DNA of 62,772 bases from Methylibium sp. (GTDB lineage Bacteria; Pseudomonadota; Gammaproteobacteria; Burkholderiales; Burkholderiaceae_C), in NCBI GenBank assembly GCA_013824165.1, contig PNNH01000088.1:1-62772 (forward strand), in the 5' to 3' direction. The notes beneath the pieces are model-generated. The model did not search any database. It saw only the letters and a program-made list of their open reading frames with translations, and was not told the DNA's origin. Shown here piece by piece: positions 36,434 through 46,616 of this stretch (positions are counted from its first letter, which is position 1; each line of letters begins with the position of its first letter). Made by a program: the position numbers and the translations under genes.

Positions 36434-36457
36434 AGGTTCCTACAGTTCAACCGATAT
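36431..36457 (+). promoter_or_regulatory. sigma-28 promoter of cheY
   Basis: TAAAGGTT, 11 bases, ACCGATAT: 7/8 in the -35 and 6/8 in the -10, with exact spacing. The first three bases are the cheZ stop codon (TAA). It should drive cheY-cheA and probably the MCP and cheW behind them. Confidence 0.75.
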
Positions 36458-36482
36458 CAGCTTGTTATCCGGAGAGAAAGCG

Positions 36483-36845
36483 ATGCATTCAATTCTTGCT
36501 GTGGACGACTCGGCCTCGATGCGCCAGATGGTCTCCTTCACCCTTAAGAACGCCGGGTTCAACGTGGTGGAGGCCGTGGATGGTCAAGATGCCTGGGAAA
36601 AATCCAGCACGCGTGACTTCGATCTGGTGCTGACGGACCAGAACATGCCCCGCATGGATGGCATCAGCCTGACCAAGAAGCTCCGCGACAACCCCAAATT
36701 CAAAACCACCCCCATCCTGATCCTGACGACCGAGTCCAGTGACCAGATGAAGCAGGCCGGCCGCGCGGCCGGTGCCACGGGTTGGTTGGTCAAGCCCTTC
36801 GATCCAGCCAAGCTGATCGAAGTGATTGGCAAAGTGATTCGTTAA
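36483..36845 (+). CDS. cheY: chemotaxis response regulator CheY
   Basis: A 120-residue stand-alone receiver. Phospho-acceptor D52 (FDLVLTDQNMPRMDG), acidic pair D8/D9, T82/T83 and K104 (LVKPFD) are in place. It binds FliM when phosphorylated. The in-frame TTG seven codons upstream is rejected because GGAGAG lies before ATG 36483. It sits between the CheZ-like gene and cheA and has its own sigma-28 promoter. Confidence 0.95.
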   Translation: MHSILAVDDSASMRQMVSFTLKNAGFNVVEAVDGQDAWEKSSTRDFDLVLTDQNMPRMDGISLTKKLRDNPKFKTTPILILTTESSDQMKQAGRAAGATGWLVKPFDPAKLIEVIGKVIR

Positions 36846-36872
36846 GGCACCGAAAGCGCAGAGGAGTAGAGC

Positions 36873-38990
36873 ATGGGAGAAATGACCTCCGAAGGCGCCA
36901 GCCTTAGTGCCGGCATCGACCTGAGTCAGTTTTATCAAGTCTTCTTTGAGGAGGCGGGCGAGAACCTCGACAACATGGAGCAGCTGCTGCTGAACCTGAA
37001 CATCGAGTCTGCCGACGATGAGGAGCTCAATGCGATCTTCCGCTGCGCGCACTCCATCAAGGGTGGCGCTGCGACATTTGGTTTCAGCGATGTGGCCGAG
37101 CTGACGCACCAGATGGAGACGCTGCTGGACAAGCTGCGCCGCCATGAGCTGGCCCCCAATTCGGACATGGTGGATGTCTTGCTGCAGTCGGGCGATGCCT
37201 TGCGCGCCCAACTGGGCCGCCACCAAGGTTCCGGCGCCGATGCTGTCGACACCACCGATTTGCTGAACAGCATCCGCGGCTTTGTTGAAGGTCAGGCGCC
37301 GGCGCCCGCAGCACCAGCTGCCGCGGCAGCAGCACCGGCTCCAGCGCCAGCAGCCGCAGCAGCGCCGGCCAAGCCCGGCGCGCGCCTGCTTGAGTTGCAA
37401 GTGGGCCCGCTGAGTGACCCCGGCCAGGCAGATAGCCTGGTGGATCTGTTCAAGGAAATCACCGACCTCGGCACCATCGAGCCGCTGGACGGTGGAATCT
37501 CTGCCGATGGCATGCGCCGCTTCAAGGTGCTCACCAGCAGCAGCGACAACGATCTGCTGGACCTGTTCACCTTCCACGTCGCCCGCGAGCAGGTCAAGCT
37601 CTTGCCTCATGGTCCTGGATTTGGCTTCCATGAAGGCGCGCCGGGTGCGCCCGCTGCTGAAGCGCCAGCAAGCGACCCTGGCTACGGTTTCTTCGACAAC
37701 GCGCCTGGCGTGCCTACCGGTGCTGCCGCTGCAGCGGTTGCCGAAACACCCAAATCCGCCGTCGTTGCCAAGCCGGCGACGCCGGCCGCCAAGCCGGCAG
37801 AAGGTCGCCCGGCCGCAGGCGGGATGGATCAGTCCACGCTGCGCGTGTCGGTCGAGAAGGTCGACCAGCTGATCAACCTGGTCGGCGAGTTGGTGATCAC
37901 GCAGGCGATGCTGGCGCAAAACAGCGCCGGCCTGGATCCGGCGCTGTACCAGCAACTGGCTTCCGGCCTGGCTGATCTGGAGCGCAATACGCGGGACCTG
38001 CAGGAATCGGTGATGTCGATTCGCATGATCCCGATGTCCATCGTCTTCAACCGTTTCCCACGCATGCTGCGGGATCTGGCGTCCAAGCTCGGCAAGAAGG
38101 TCGAGTTGGTGACTCAGGGTGAAGCCACCGAACTGGACAAAGGTCTGGTCGAGAAGATCACCGACCCGCTGACTCACCTGGTTCGCAACAGCTGCGACCA
38201 CGGCATCGAGTCACCGGCCGAGCGGGTCGCCAAAGGCAAGCCCGAGCACGGCAGCATCACCCTGGTTGCATCGCACCAGGGCGGCTCCATCGTCATCGAA
38301 GTCCGCGATGATGGCCGCGGCCTGAATCGCGACAAGCTGATCAAGAAGGCGCGTGAGAAAGGCATTGACGCTCCTGACTCGATGACCGATTCCGAGGTTT
38401 GGGGCCTGATCTTCGCGCCTGGCTTCTCGACCGCTGATCAGGTGACCGATGTCTCCGGCCGAGGCGTTGGCATGGACGTGGTGAAGAAGAACATCACCTC
38501 GCTGGGCGGCACGGTCGAGATCGACTCGGCTGAGGGCTACGGCATGAAGGTCTCGGTGCGCCTGCCGCTGACCCTGGCCATCATGGATGGCATGAGCGTC
38601 GGCGTGGGTGAAGAGGTCTACATCCTGCCGCTGGCCTCGGTGGTCGAATCCTTCCAGGTGCAATCCGACACCATCAAGACCGTGGGCGGCTCGGGCCGCG
38701 TGGTCGAGGTGCGCGACGAGTTCATGCCGGTGATCGAGCTTGAGCGCGTGTTCAACGTGCCGCGCTTCGACTTCGAGCACGTCAGCTCCATCATGGTCGT
38801 CGTCGAAGCTGAGGGCGGGCGTGTCGCACTGCTGGTGGATGAGCTGCTCGGACAGCAGCAAGTGGTGGTGAAGAACCTGGAGGCGAACTACCGGAAGGTC
38901 ACCGATGTCTCCGGCGCCACCATCATGGGTGATGGCCGTGTCGCGTTGATTCTGGATGTCGGCAGCTTGGTGCGCCGCTCGCGCCACTGA
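36873..38990 (+). CDS. cheA: chemotaxis histidine kinase CheA
   Basis: A 705-residue CheA. The P1 Hpt domain has phospho-acceptor H60 (IFRCAHSIKGGAATFG). Ala/Pro-rich linkers flank a P2-like middle. P3 dimerisation begins STLRVSVEKVDQLINLVGELVITQAML. The P4 kinase domain has LVRNSCDHGIESPAERVAKGK, DDGRGLNRDKL and GRGVGMDVVKKN. The C-terminal P5 is CheW-like. GGAG precedes the ATG. It starts 28 bases after cheY. Confidence 0.97.
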   Translation: MGEMTSEGASLSAGIDLSQFYQVFFEEAGENLDNMEQLLLNLNIESADDEELNAIFRCAHSIKGGAATFGFSDVAELTHQMETLLDKLRRHELAPNSDMVDVLLQSGDALRAQLGRHQGSGADAVDTTDLLNSIRGFVEGQAPAPAAPAAAAAAPAPAPAAAAAPAKPGARLLELQVGPLSDPGQADSLVDLFKEITDLGTIEPLDGGISADGMRRFKVLTSSSDNDLLDLFTFHVAREQVKLLPHGPGFGFHEGAPGAPAAEAPASDPGYGFFDNAPGVPTGAAAAAVAETPKSAVVAKPATPAAKPAEGRPAAGGMDQSTLRVSVEKVDQLINLVGELVITQAMLAQNSAGLDPALYQQLASGLADLERNTRDLQESVMSIRMIPMSIVFNRFPRMLRDLASKLGKKVELVTQGEATELDKGLVEKITDPLTHLVRNSCDHGIESPAERVAKGKPEHGSITLVASHQGGSIVIEVRDDGRGLNRDKLIKKAREKGIDAPDSMTDSEVWGLIFAPGFSTADQVTDVSGRGVGMDVVKKNITSLGGTVEIDSAEGYGMKVSVRLPLTLAIMDGMSVGVGEEVYILPLASVVESFQVQSDTIKTVGGSGRVVEVRDEFMPVIELERVFNVPRFDFEHVSSIMVVVEAEGGRVALLVDELLGQQQVVVKNLEANYRKVTDVSGATIMGDGRVALILDVGSLVRRSRH

Positions 38991-39036
38991 CATCCCGCAC
39001 GACGATTAGAACTAGAACGATATAGAGGAAGAGAAG

Positions 39037-40869
39037 ATGAATCTGCGTGCCCTGCTCCGCCAGTTCAGCATACGCACCCGAATGATCGGGGCGATCGCTA
39101 TGGTGCTGTCCTTGCTGCTGGTGGTTGGCGGTGTCGGCCTGCTTGGAATGAACTCGCTCAACAAGCTCACCCAGGAATTCGCTGACACATCGGTCGCCGA
39201 ATCCGTGCAGCTCACCCGCCTGGTTCGCACCATGGCGGAGATGCGCGGTTTCGAGAAGGACATGATCATCAACTACGAGAAACCCGATGTCGTGAAGGCG
39301 ACCCGGGCCAAGTGGGATGCCGCGCGCAAGTCGATTGGCGACATCGCCAAGGAAATGTCGGCCAGCCAGACCGAGGCCGACATCGCGCAGTTGAACAAGA
39401 TGCTGGCGGCACTTGAAGGCTATGCCGGCAAGGCACAAGGCGTGCTGTCGGCGCTTGAGGCGGGCAACTACGACAACGCCGCAGTGGCCGACAAGCTGCT
39501 TGGCCGCGCCAAAGAAGATGTGGCCCTGGCGGAGAAGCTGATCGATGAACTGCGCGACCAGCTCGTCATCGAAAGCGATGCGACACAGAAGTCGGCGGCC
39601 ACCACGCAAGCCAGCGTGCTGACGGCGTTCATCGTCGTGCTGGTGGTGTCGGCGATGGTGGTCGTCCCGCTGACCCTGCTGAACATGACCAGTATCTGCG
39701 AGCCGCTTTCGGACGCAGAGCAATTGGCCAACGCCATTGCTCAGGGCGATCTGACAAGCCTGCCCAAGCCCGTCGAAGGCAAGGATGAAGCCTCCCACCT
39801 GATGCAGTCGCTGCAGCACATGCAGCAGTCCTTGCAGGGATTGGTTGGACAGCTGCGCTCGTCCGCCGAGAACATCCGTACCGCATCGGTTGAGATCGCC
39901 AGCGGCAATCAAGACCTCTCCGGCCGCACCGAGCAAACAGCCAGCAACCTCCAGCAGGCTGCTTCCTCGATGGTGCAGCTGACCGGCACCGTCAAGCAGA
40001 CGGCAGACTCGGCACGGACCGCGAATCAACTGGTTTCGTCCGCTTCCGGCGCGGCGGCCAAGGGCGGCGAGGTGGTCGGCCAGGTTGTCTCGACGATGGA
40101 CGACATCAATACCAGCTCAAAGAAGATCAGCGACATCATCGGCGTGATCGATGGCATCGCGTTCCAGACCAATATCCTGGCCTTGAACGCTGCCGTGGAA
40201 GCAGCCCGTGCCGGTGAGCAGGGCCGCGGGTTCGCGGTCGTCGCCGGCGAAGTCCGCAGCCTCGCCCAGCGCAGCGCCGAGGCCGCCCGCGAGATCAAGA
40301 CTCTGATCGGCGCGAGCGTCGAGCGCGTCGAAACGGGTGCTCGACTCGTGCAAGAAGCTGGCAACTCGATGGGTGAAATCGTCACCAGCGTGCAACGAGT
40401 CAGCGACATCATCGGCGAGATCGCCGCGGCTGCCAGCGAGCAGAGCGACGGCATTGCGCAGGTCAACCAGTCAGTCGTCCAGTTGGACCAGATGACGCAG
40501 CAGAACGCAGCCTTGGTCGAGGAATCTGCCGCAGCCGCGGAGAGCCTCAAGGACCAGGCAGAACGGTTGGCCCAGGCCGTGGACCGGTTCCGCATCAGCT
40601 CAAGCCCAAGCCAAGCGGCCGCGCACACGCCAGTGAAGACCAAGCCCGCGGCATCGAACAAGACCGTGTCGGCGCCCGCCAGGAGTGCGCCCGCCGCAGC
40701 CGCGAAGCCAGCCAGCAGGCCTGCCGCCGCCCGTACGACGACCAGCCCGGCGCCGCGACAAGCGCCAGCGCCACGTGTCATGCCGGCGCCTGCTCAAGCC
40801 GCAAAGCCCGCCGCGCAACGCCAGTCGGACAAGACTGCGGTTGCCGATGGCGAGTGGGAAAGTTTCTGA
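39037..40869 (+). CDS. methyl-accepting chemotaxis protein, 4HB type
   Basis: A 610-residue chemoreceptor. TM1 (about 15-37), a helical periplasmic sensor of the four-helix-bundle type (about 38-190), TM2 ([20 protein letters not shown]), HAMP, then a signalling domain with the hairpin tip [29 protein letters not shown]. The C-terminus is a long Ala/Pro linker ending EWESF, a CheR/CheB-docking pentapeptide. GGAAGAG precedes the ATG. It is 46 bases after cheA. Ligand unknown. Confidence 0.95.
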   Translation: MNLRALLRQFSIRTRMIGAIAMVLSLLLVVGGVGLLGMNSLNKLTQEFADTSVAESVQLTRLVRTMAEMRGFEKDMIINYEKPDVVKATRAKWDAARKSIGDIAKEMSASQTEADIAQLNKMLAALEGYAGKAQGVLSALEAGNYDNAAVADKLLGRAKEDVALAEKLIDELRDQLVIESDATQKSAATTQASVLTAFIVVLVVSAMVVVPLTLLNMTSICEPLSDAEQLANAIAQGDLTSLPKPVEGKDEASHLMQSLQHMQQSLQGLVGQLRSSAENIRTASVEIASGNQDLSGRTEQTASNLQQAASSMVQLTGTVKQTADSARTANQLVSSASGAAAKGGEVVGQVVSTMDDINTSSKKISDIIGVIDGIAFQTNILALNAAVEAARAGEQGRGFAVVAGEVRSLAQRSAEAAREIKTLIGASVERVETGARLVQEAGNSMGEIVTSVQRVSDIIGEIAAAASEQSDGIAQVNQSVVQLDQMTQQNAALVEESAAAAESLKDQAERLAQAVDRFRISSSPSQAAAHTPVKTKPAASNKTVSAPARSAPAAAAKPASRPAAARTTTSPAPRQAPAPRVMPAPAQAAKPAAQRQSDKTAVADGEWESF

Positions 40870-40928
40870 GCCACTCTTTCTTCAGTCAGCCACTCACTCA
40901 ACGATCCCGCACACAGACGAGGTAAGCC

Positions 40929-41462
40929 ATGGAACAAGTCTCCGAAACCACTCAACTGGTCCCGCATGCCGGTTCCGGCAATCTGACCGTCAAGGCTCAT
41001 GGTCCGGCCAGTGGGGAATATCTGACCTTCCGCCTGGGCAGCGAAGAGTACGGCATCGACATCCTGAAGGTTCAGGAGATCCGCTCCTACGAGCCGCCCA
41101 CTCGCATCGCCAACGCGCCGGATTTCATCAAGGGCGTGGTGAACCTGCGCGGGGTCATCGTCCCCATCGTCGATCTGCGTCTGAAGCTCGGTTGCCCGAC
41201 GGCTGAGTACAACAGCTTCACGGTCGTGATCGTGCTGAACGTTCGCAACCGCGTGGTCGGCGCTGTGGTCGACTCCGTGTCCGATGTGCTGGAACTCAGC
41301 CGCGACTCGATCCGCCCGGCACCCGAACTCAATGCCAGCGCGGTCGATACCAGCTTCATCACCGGCATCGGCGCGGTCAATGACCGGATGCTGATCCTGA
41401 TGGACATCGAGGGCCTCATGAGCAGCGCCGACATGGGCCTGATGGATGTGATGGCTTCTTGA
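40929..41462 (+). CDS. cheW: chemotaxis coupling protein CheW
   Basis: A 177-residue CheW, the SH3-like adaptor that joins CheA to receptors. Core: [57 protein letters not shown]. The first 35 residues are an extra N-terminal extension. It lies between two receptor genes and is followed by a good terminator, which should end the cheY-cheA-mcp-cheW transcript. Confidence 0.96.
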   Translation: MEQVSETTQLVPHAGSGNLTVKAHGPASGEYLTFRLGSEEYGIDILKVQEIRSYEPPTRIANAPDFIKGVVNLRGVIVPIVDLRLKLGCPTAEYNSFTVVIVLNVRNRVVGAVVDSVSDVLELSRDSIRPAPELNASAVDTSFITGIGAVNDRMLILMDIEGLMSSADMGLMDVMAS

Positions 41463-41472
41463 GTTTGACCTG

Positions 41473-41503
41473 AACCCGGCTCCTTGCCGGGTTTGTGCTT
41501 TCT
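41473..41503 (+). terminator. rho-independent terminator after cheW
   Basis: Perfect arms AACCCGGC (41473-41480) and GCCGGGTT (41486-41493), loop TCCTT, then a T-rich tail (TGTGCTTTCT). Confidence 0.75.
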
Positions 41504-41557
41504 GGCCCCACAAGCAGTCCAGGCGTCGACCGTGCGCCTTCCGGATAAGGAGTACCC

Positions 41558-43741
41558 ATGTCCGCTCAAGTCACTTCGATCGCCAGACGCGTCTCGCTGT
41601 TTGGCAGTCTGACGCTCGCAGCGATCCTGCTAGGCAGCAGCGTGGTCGTCAGCATCATGCTCAGCCGAGACGCCAACGAGCGCGTCATCACTTGGGTCGG
41701 CGACAAGACATCGGCCATCGCTGACAGCATCCAGGCGCTGGACGACGCCGCGCGATCCCAGACCCAGCGGTCGTTCGGCACCTTCAGGCAGGAGTTCGGC
41801 CCGGCGTTCACCTTGGACCCCGCCACGGGCGAATTGCGGGACTGGGGCCCGCCCTTGAATGGCAACTTCACGCAAGTCGACAAGTTCGCATCCACCACGG
41901 GCGGTGTCGCCACGGTGTTCGCCGCCAAGGACGACGACTTCATCCGCATCACCACTTCGTTGAAGAACGAAAAGGGCGAGCGAGCGATGGGCACGCTGAT
42001 GGGCAAGCAGCACCCGGCCTACGCAACAGTCAGCGCTGGCAAGCCCTACACCGGCCGCGCTACCCTGTTCGGCCATGCCTACATGACCTACTACGAGCCT
42101 GTGAAGAACGAAGCCGGCAAGGTGGTGGGCTTGCTGTTCATCGGCTTCTCGCTCGATAGTTTCGAAGCGGCCATCGCCAAGATGGCCCAGGACTCCAAAT
42201 TCTTTGACACTGGCGGGATCTACCTGCTGGCCGGAAACATTGATCCGGCCAAGGCCCGCCTCTTCGGCCACAAGACAGCCAGTGGCAAGCCGGTGAGTGA
42301 GGCTGCTCCTGGCCTGGACAAGATCTTGGCCGAGGCTGATGAGCGCGGCTACATCAGCGAAGTGCCCGATGTTCTGGGCAACGGCCGCAGCGACAACTTT
42401 GCTGTGGTGCGCAAGAGCGAGAAGACCGGCCACTGGGTGATTGCTCAGGTGTCCAGCGGTGAAGCCTCAAGAGCGCAATGGGCCACCCTGCTGCCCTTCT
42501 GGCTGCTGCTCGGCGGCGCCGCCGTGGCACTGGGCTTCGGACTGCTGTGGATGATGCGCAACTGGGTCGCTCAGCCCCTTGCCAGCCTGAGCGACGCGAT
42601 CAAGGCCATTGCCCAAGGCGACCTGACCACAGCCGTGCACAGCGATCGGCCCGATGAGATTGGTGCCCTGATCCGCGACACAGAAGCCATGCGCAGTCGC
42701 CTGGCGGACATGATCGGCACGGTACGCCATTCAGTCGATTCGATCGGCACCGCCAGCGGTGAGATTGCTTCGGGCAATCAGGACTTGAGCCAACGCACGG
42801 AGCAGACCGCGTCCAATCTGCAGATTGCTGCGTCGTCCATGGAAGAGCTCAGCAGCACCGTCCGGCAGACCGCTGATTCCTCCCGCACGGCCAATCAACT
42901 GGTATCCAGCGCCGCGGCGGCGGCCGCCCGCGGTGGTGATGTGGTCGGCCAGGTCGTCTCGACCATGGACGAAATCAATGCCAGCTCGAAGAAGATCAAC
43001 GACATCATCGGCGTGATCGATGGCATCGCCTTCCAGACCAACATCCTGGCCCTGAACGCTGCTGTGGAGGCCGCCCGCGCCGGCGAGCAAGGCCGCGGCT
43101 TCGCCGTTGTCGCCAGTGAAGTTCGCTCGCTGGCCCAGCGCAGTGCTGAAGCCGCCAAGGAAATCAAGACGCTGATCGGCGCCAGCGTGGACCGCGTCGA
43201 GGTAGGCGCGCGACTCGTGCAGGAAGCCGGCACGTCGATGACCGACATCGTCTCCAGCGTCCAACGAGTCGCCGACATCATTGGCGAGATCAGTGTCGCG
43301 TCGGCCGAGCAGAGTGATGGTATCGGCCAGGTCAGTCAGTCGGTCGCACAGTTGGACCAGATGACCCAGCAGAACGCAGCGCTGGTCGAAGAATCTGCAG
43401 CGGCGGCCGAAAGCCTGCGAGAGCAGGCGCATCGACTGGTGGGCGCGGTGTCAGTGTTCCGCACCTCCGCGTCGGCTGCGGCCGCAGCGTCGACCACGCA
43501 CAGCCATGCCGGCATGCGCGCTGCGTCGCCAGCAAAAGCGCCAGTCAAAGCGCCCGCCAAGACGTCCGTCAATGCGCCGTCCGCGGCCGCACGAACAGCG
43601 GCGCCTGCCAAGTCCAAGCCGGCGCAGTCCAAACCTTCAGCGCCCCGCTCGGCCCCTGCTGCGGCGCCCAAAGCCGCGGCAAGCCAGCCCGTCGCCGCAC
43701 GCACCAGCGACAAGGTCAGCGACGAATGGGAGAGCTTCTGA
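41558..43741 (+). CDS. methyl-accepting chemotaxis protein, Cache type
   Basis: A 727-residue chemoreceptor. TM1 lies at about 15-37, followed by a large periplasmic Cache-like sensor ([38 protein letters not shown] is typical of single-Cache domains that bind small organic acids). TM2 is [23 protein letters not shown], then HAMP and a signalling domain with a tip nearly the same as in the first MCP. An Ala/Pro/Lys linker ends in EWESF. It lies beyond the cheW terminator, so it has its own promoter, which I could not identify. Confidence 0.95.
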   Translation: MSAQVTSIARRVSLFGSLTLAAILLGSSVVVSIMLSRDANERVITWVGDKTSAIADSIQALDDAARSQTQRSFGTFRQEFGPAFTLDPATGELRDWGPPLNGNFTQVDKFASTTGGVATVFAAKDDDFIRITTSLKNEKGERAMGTLMGKQHPAYATVSAGKPYTGRATLFGHAYMTYYEPVKNEAGKVVGLLFIGFSLDSFEAAIAKMAQDSKFFDTGGIYLLAGNIDPAKARLFGHKTASGKPVSEAAPGLDKILAEADERGYISEVPDVLGNGRSDNFAVVRKSEKTGHWVIAQVSSGEASRAQWATLLPFWLLLGGAAVALGFGLLWMMRNWVAQPLASLSDAIKAIAQGDLTTAVHSDRPDEIGALIRDTEAMRSRLADMIGTVRHSVDSIGTASGEIASGNQDLSQRTEQTASNLQIAASSMEELSSTVRQTADSSRTANQLVSSAAAAAARGGDVVGQVVSTMDEINASSKKINDIIGVIDGIAFQTNILALNAAVEAARAGEQGRGFAVVASEVRSLAQRSAEAAKEIKTLIGASVDRVEVGARLVQEAGTSMTDIVSSVQRVADIIGEISVASAEQSDGIGQVSQSVAQLDQMTQQNAALVEESAAAAESLREQAHRLVGAVSVFRTSASAAAAASTTHSHAGMRAASPAKAPVKAPAKTSVNAPSAAARTAAPAKSKPAQSKPSAPRSAPAAAPKAAASQPVAARTSDKVSDEWESF

Positions 43742-43777
43742 CCTTGCTGCCAGATTTGACGCAGCGCGCTGGCCGGC

Positions 43778-46354
43778 TCAGTCCCCCTGCGCCGCGCGCA
43801 GCGTCGCGATCACCGGACGTTCCAGCACACCCCGCAGGCTCCACCAGCCGGCCAGCTGCGCCAGCAGCGCTCCCGCGGCCATGCTGGCCGGCAGCACCCA
43901 CAGGCTGCCGCCCCAGCTGAATTCGAAGACATAACGCGCCAACAGCGCTGACAGCAGCAGTGCCATGCCGCCGCCAAGCAGGCCAGCCAAGGCGCCGACG
44001 CCGATCAGCTCAGCCCGCTGCACGCGGGACAGCAGCTGCGAGCTGGCGCCCAGCGCTCGCATCAGGCCGAACTCGCGGATGCGCGCCTCGCGCGTGCTAC
44101 CGACTGCGGTCAGCAGCACCACCACGCCGCTGGCCAGCGTGAAGCCGAACAGGAACTGCACCGCCTCGATCACCTGGTTCAGCACGCTCTGCACCTGGCG
44201 CAGCTGGGCCGAGACATCGACCGCGGTGATGTTCGGAAACTCCCGTGCCAATCGTTTGTCGAGCGCCGAACCCTCCGGCGCACGGAAGGCCGCGATATAG
44301 GTCAGCGGCAGCTCTGGCATCTCGGCACGCGGATACATGACAAAGAAGTTCACCCGCATCGAGGCCCAATCCACCTTGCGCAGGCTGCTGATGCGCCCCT
44401 CGACCGTCTGGCCCGCAATGTCGAAGCCCAGCCGATCACCCAGCTTGATGCCCAGCTGCGTGGCCAGCCCCTCTTCCACACTCAAGCCATCCGCTTCGTC
44501 CTCACGCCATTGACCGGCAATCAGGCTGTTGTGCGCCGGCAGGCTGCGGCTGTGGCTGAGGTTGAACTCGCGCTCCACCAGGCGCTGGGCGCGGGCCTCG
44601 CCGAACTGCTGCGGTGACACCGCCTGCCCGTTGATGCTGACCAGGCGACCGCGAATCATCGGATACCAGTCGAAGCTGGAAACGCCCCCTTCAGCGAGCG
44701 CTGCGCGAAAAGCGTCCCCCTGCTCCGGCTGGATATTGATCACAAAACGGTTTGGCGCATCGGCGGGGCTGGCTGCGCGCCAGCTGTCGATCAGATCGGT
44801 GCGCAGCAGCACCAGCAAGGTCAACGCCATCAGGCCCACCGACAGGGCCGATACCTGCACCACCGCGAATACCGGCCGCGCCGCCACCTGGCGCGTGGCC
44901 AGCAGCAACCAGCGCGGCAAGGCCACTCCACCCGCCCCCAGCGGCACCAGACGCCGCAAGGACACCACCGCAAGCCAGGCCAGCAGCGCAAACAAGCCGA
45001 GCGCCAGTCCGAAGCCGCCAGCCGCCATCAAGCCCAGCAGCGCGTTCTGCGCCAGCAGCACCAGAATGCCGGCAAAGCCCAGCACACCGGCCGCCAGCAC
45101 CAGCAGCGAGCTGGCCTTGAGCCCGCCCAGATCACGGCGGATCACGCGCAGCGGGGGCACCGCAGCCAGCTGCAGCACGGGCGGGACACCAAAGCCCAGC
45201 AACAGGCTCATACCGAGACCGAGGCCCAGTCCGACCGGCCACAGGCTCGGAGCGGGCAACTGCACCTCGATCAGCCCGGCCAGCAGGGCCAGGAAGACGT
45301 GGTGCAGCGCGTAACCCAGCAGCACGCCCGCTACGCTGGCGAGCAGACCGACCAGGCCGAACTCCAGCCCATAGGACCAGGCGATGCGGCGCTGCGGCTG
45401 GCCGAGCACGCGCAGCATTGCGCAATCGTCCAGGTGTCGCGCCGCAAAGTCGCGCGCCGCCAGCGCCACCGCCACCGCAGCCAGCAAGGCCGCCAACATC
45501 GCCACCAGTTTCAGAAAGCGTGAGGCACGGTCCAGCGTCTGGCGCATCTCGGGCTGTCCGCCCTCCAGCGTTTCCAATCTGACGCCGCGCAGGTGCTCCG
45601 TTTCAATCAGGCCGCGAGCACGCTTCTCAAAGCTGGCCAGCGCGGCCGCACGCCCCTGCGGGTCGACCACCGCGAATCGGTAATTCAGCCGGCTGGCAGG
45701 CTGCACCAGCCCCGTCGCGGCCAGGTCGGTCTGGGCCAGCATCACGCGCGGCGCGAAGTTGACGAAGCCGCCGCCACGGTCAGGCTCTTCGGCAATCAGC
45801 CCGGCCACCTGCAGGCTGAGATCGCCCAGCAAGAGCTTGTCGCCAAGCTGCAAGCCCAGGGCATCGAGCACCGGCGCATCCACCCAGACCGTGCCGGGCG
45901 CAGGCGCGCTGACACTGCGTCCATCCAGCAAGCGCAGGTGGCCCCTGAGGGGATAGGCCTTATCGACCGCCCGAACCGCCACCAGTCGGCTGGCGCCGCC
46001 GCGATCTTCCGGTGCACGGGCCATGCTGGGAAAGCTCACAGAGGCGGTGGCCTTCAGCCCCAGCTCGGCGGACAGGGCCTGCAGCGCAGCGGCCGTCGGC
46101 TTGTCACTGGACAAAACGGCATCGCCGCCCATCAGCCGGCCGGCGTCGCGCTGCAGCCCCCGCTCCAGCCGGTCGGCCAGAAAGCCCACGGCACAGACCG
46201 CGGCCACCGCCAGCGCAACCGCGAGGACCAACAAGCGCAACTCGCCCGCGCGCCAGTCTCGCCACAGCTGGCGCCAGGCGAGCAGCCAGACGGCGGGCGG
46301 ACGCTGGGCAGAGGAAGAGGACGACGGCAAGGCTGGCGAGGAGGTGCGGCTCAT
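43778..46354 (-). CDS. FtsX-like ABC transporter permease (YbbP-like)
   Basis: About 858 residues with around ten spans. The N-terminal span (LRLLVLAVALAVAAVCAVGFLADRLERGLQRDAG) and two FtsX blocks fit the large MacB/YbbP permease group that moves lipids or lipoproteins. The segment ALLAAVAVALAARDFAARHLDDCAMLRVLGQPQRRI and the late RIREFGLMRALGASSQLLSRVQRAELIGVGALAG are typical. ATG 46354 is preferred over GTG 46363. The usual ATPase gene (YbbA) is not next to it, so it is an orphan here. It converges with the MCP gene. Confidence 0.88.
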   Translation of the reverse strand: MSRTSSPALPSSSSSAQRPPAVWLLAWRQLWRDWRAGELRLLVLAVALAVAAVCAVGFLADRLERGLQRDAGRLMGGDAVLSSDKPTAAALQALSAELGLKATASVSFPSMARAPEDRGGASRLVAVRAVDKAYPLRGHLRLLDGRSVSAPAPGTVWVDAPVLDALGLQLGDKLLLGDLSLQVAGLIAEEPDRGGGFVNFAPRVMLAQTDLAATGLVQPASRLNYRFAVVDPQGRAAALASFEKRARGLIETEHLRGVRLETLEGGQPEMRQTLDRASRFLKLVAMLAALLAAVAVALAARDFAARHLDDCAMLRVLGQPQRRIAWSYGLEFGLVGLLASVAGVLLGYALHHVFLALLAGLIEVQLPAPSLWPVGLGLGLGMSLLLGFGVPPVLQLAAVPPLRVIRRDLGGLKASSLLVLAAGVLGFAGILVLLAQNALLGLMAAGGFGLALGLFALLAWLAVVSLRRLVPLGAGGVALPRWLLLATRQVAARPVFAVVQVSALSVGLMALTLLVLLRTDLIDSWRAASPADAPNRFVINIQPEQGDAFRAALAEGGVSSFDWYPMIRGRLVSINGQAVSPQQFGEARAQRLVEREFNLSHSRSLPAHNSLIAGQWREDEADGLSVEEGLATQLGIKLGDRLGFDIAGQTVEGRISSLRKVDWASMRVNFFVMYPRAEMPELPLTYIAAFRAPEGSALDKRLAREFPNITAVDVSAQLRQVQSVLNQVIEAVQFLFGFTLASGVVVLLTAVGSTREARIREFGLMRALGASSQLLSRVQRAELIGVGALAGLLGGGMALLLSALLARYVFEFSWGGSLWVLPASMAAGALLAQLAGWWSLRGVLERPVIATLRAAQGD

Positions 46355-46442
46355 GGCTCGCACTGTAGCGCCCAGCGCCTACCAGGCGCGGGGCCAGGGC
46401 CATGGCAGCAGCAGCACCGGCCGCGGCCCCATGAGAGGTCCC

Positions 46443-46448
46443 TATAAT
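46443..46448 (+). promoter_or_regulatory. -10 element of tRNA-Gly
   Basis: TATAAT lies 9 bases before the tRNA 5' end. I see no matching TTGACA-like -35. Confidence 0.5.
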
Positions 46449-46457
46449 CCTCCGTAC

Positions 46458-46531
46458 GCGGGTGTAGTTCAATGGTAGAACGGCAGCTTCCCAAGCTTCA
46501 TACGAGGGTTCGATTCCCTTCACCCGCTCCA
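46458..46531 (+). tRNA. glyU: tRNA-Gly (CCC)
   Basis: A 74-base tRNA with encoded CCA. Acceptor GCGGGTG pairs with CACCCGC. The D-arm is GTTCAATGGTAGAAC, the anticodon loop TTCCCAA gives CCC, and the T-loop is GGGTTCGATTCCC. It matches E. coli glyU closely. In the anticodon stem the pair at position 28/42 is C-T rather than C-G, a mismatch to note. Its 3' end is the integration site of the element that follows. Confidence 0.93.
46515..46531. repeat. attL-like end of integrated element (tRNA 3' end)
   Basis: TCCCTTCACCCGCTCCA at the tRNA-Gly 3' end is repeated exactly at 47589-47605. The match extends to 20 bases with one mismatch. Confidence 0.85.
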
Positions 46532-46600
46532 CATCTCGCTAGCTACTTGATTCTGTTCAGGATTTCGAGCTAGCCCGGCACCAGGTACAGCGCACTCATA

Positions 46601-46616
46601 CAAAGGGTGCCCTTTG
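46601..46616. repeat. perfect palindrome at the integrase start
   Basis: CAAAGGGTGCCCTTTG: 7-bp arms around TG, overlapping the TTG (46614) that would start the integrase. It may be an operator or a hairpin hiding the start. Confidence 0.5.

Noticed and set aside
39016-39023. AACGATAT before the first MCP gene as a FliA -10
   Set aside because: No -35 match at the required spacing; the gene is 46 bases after cheA and probably shares its transcript.
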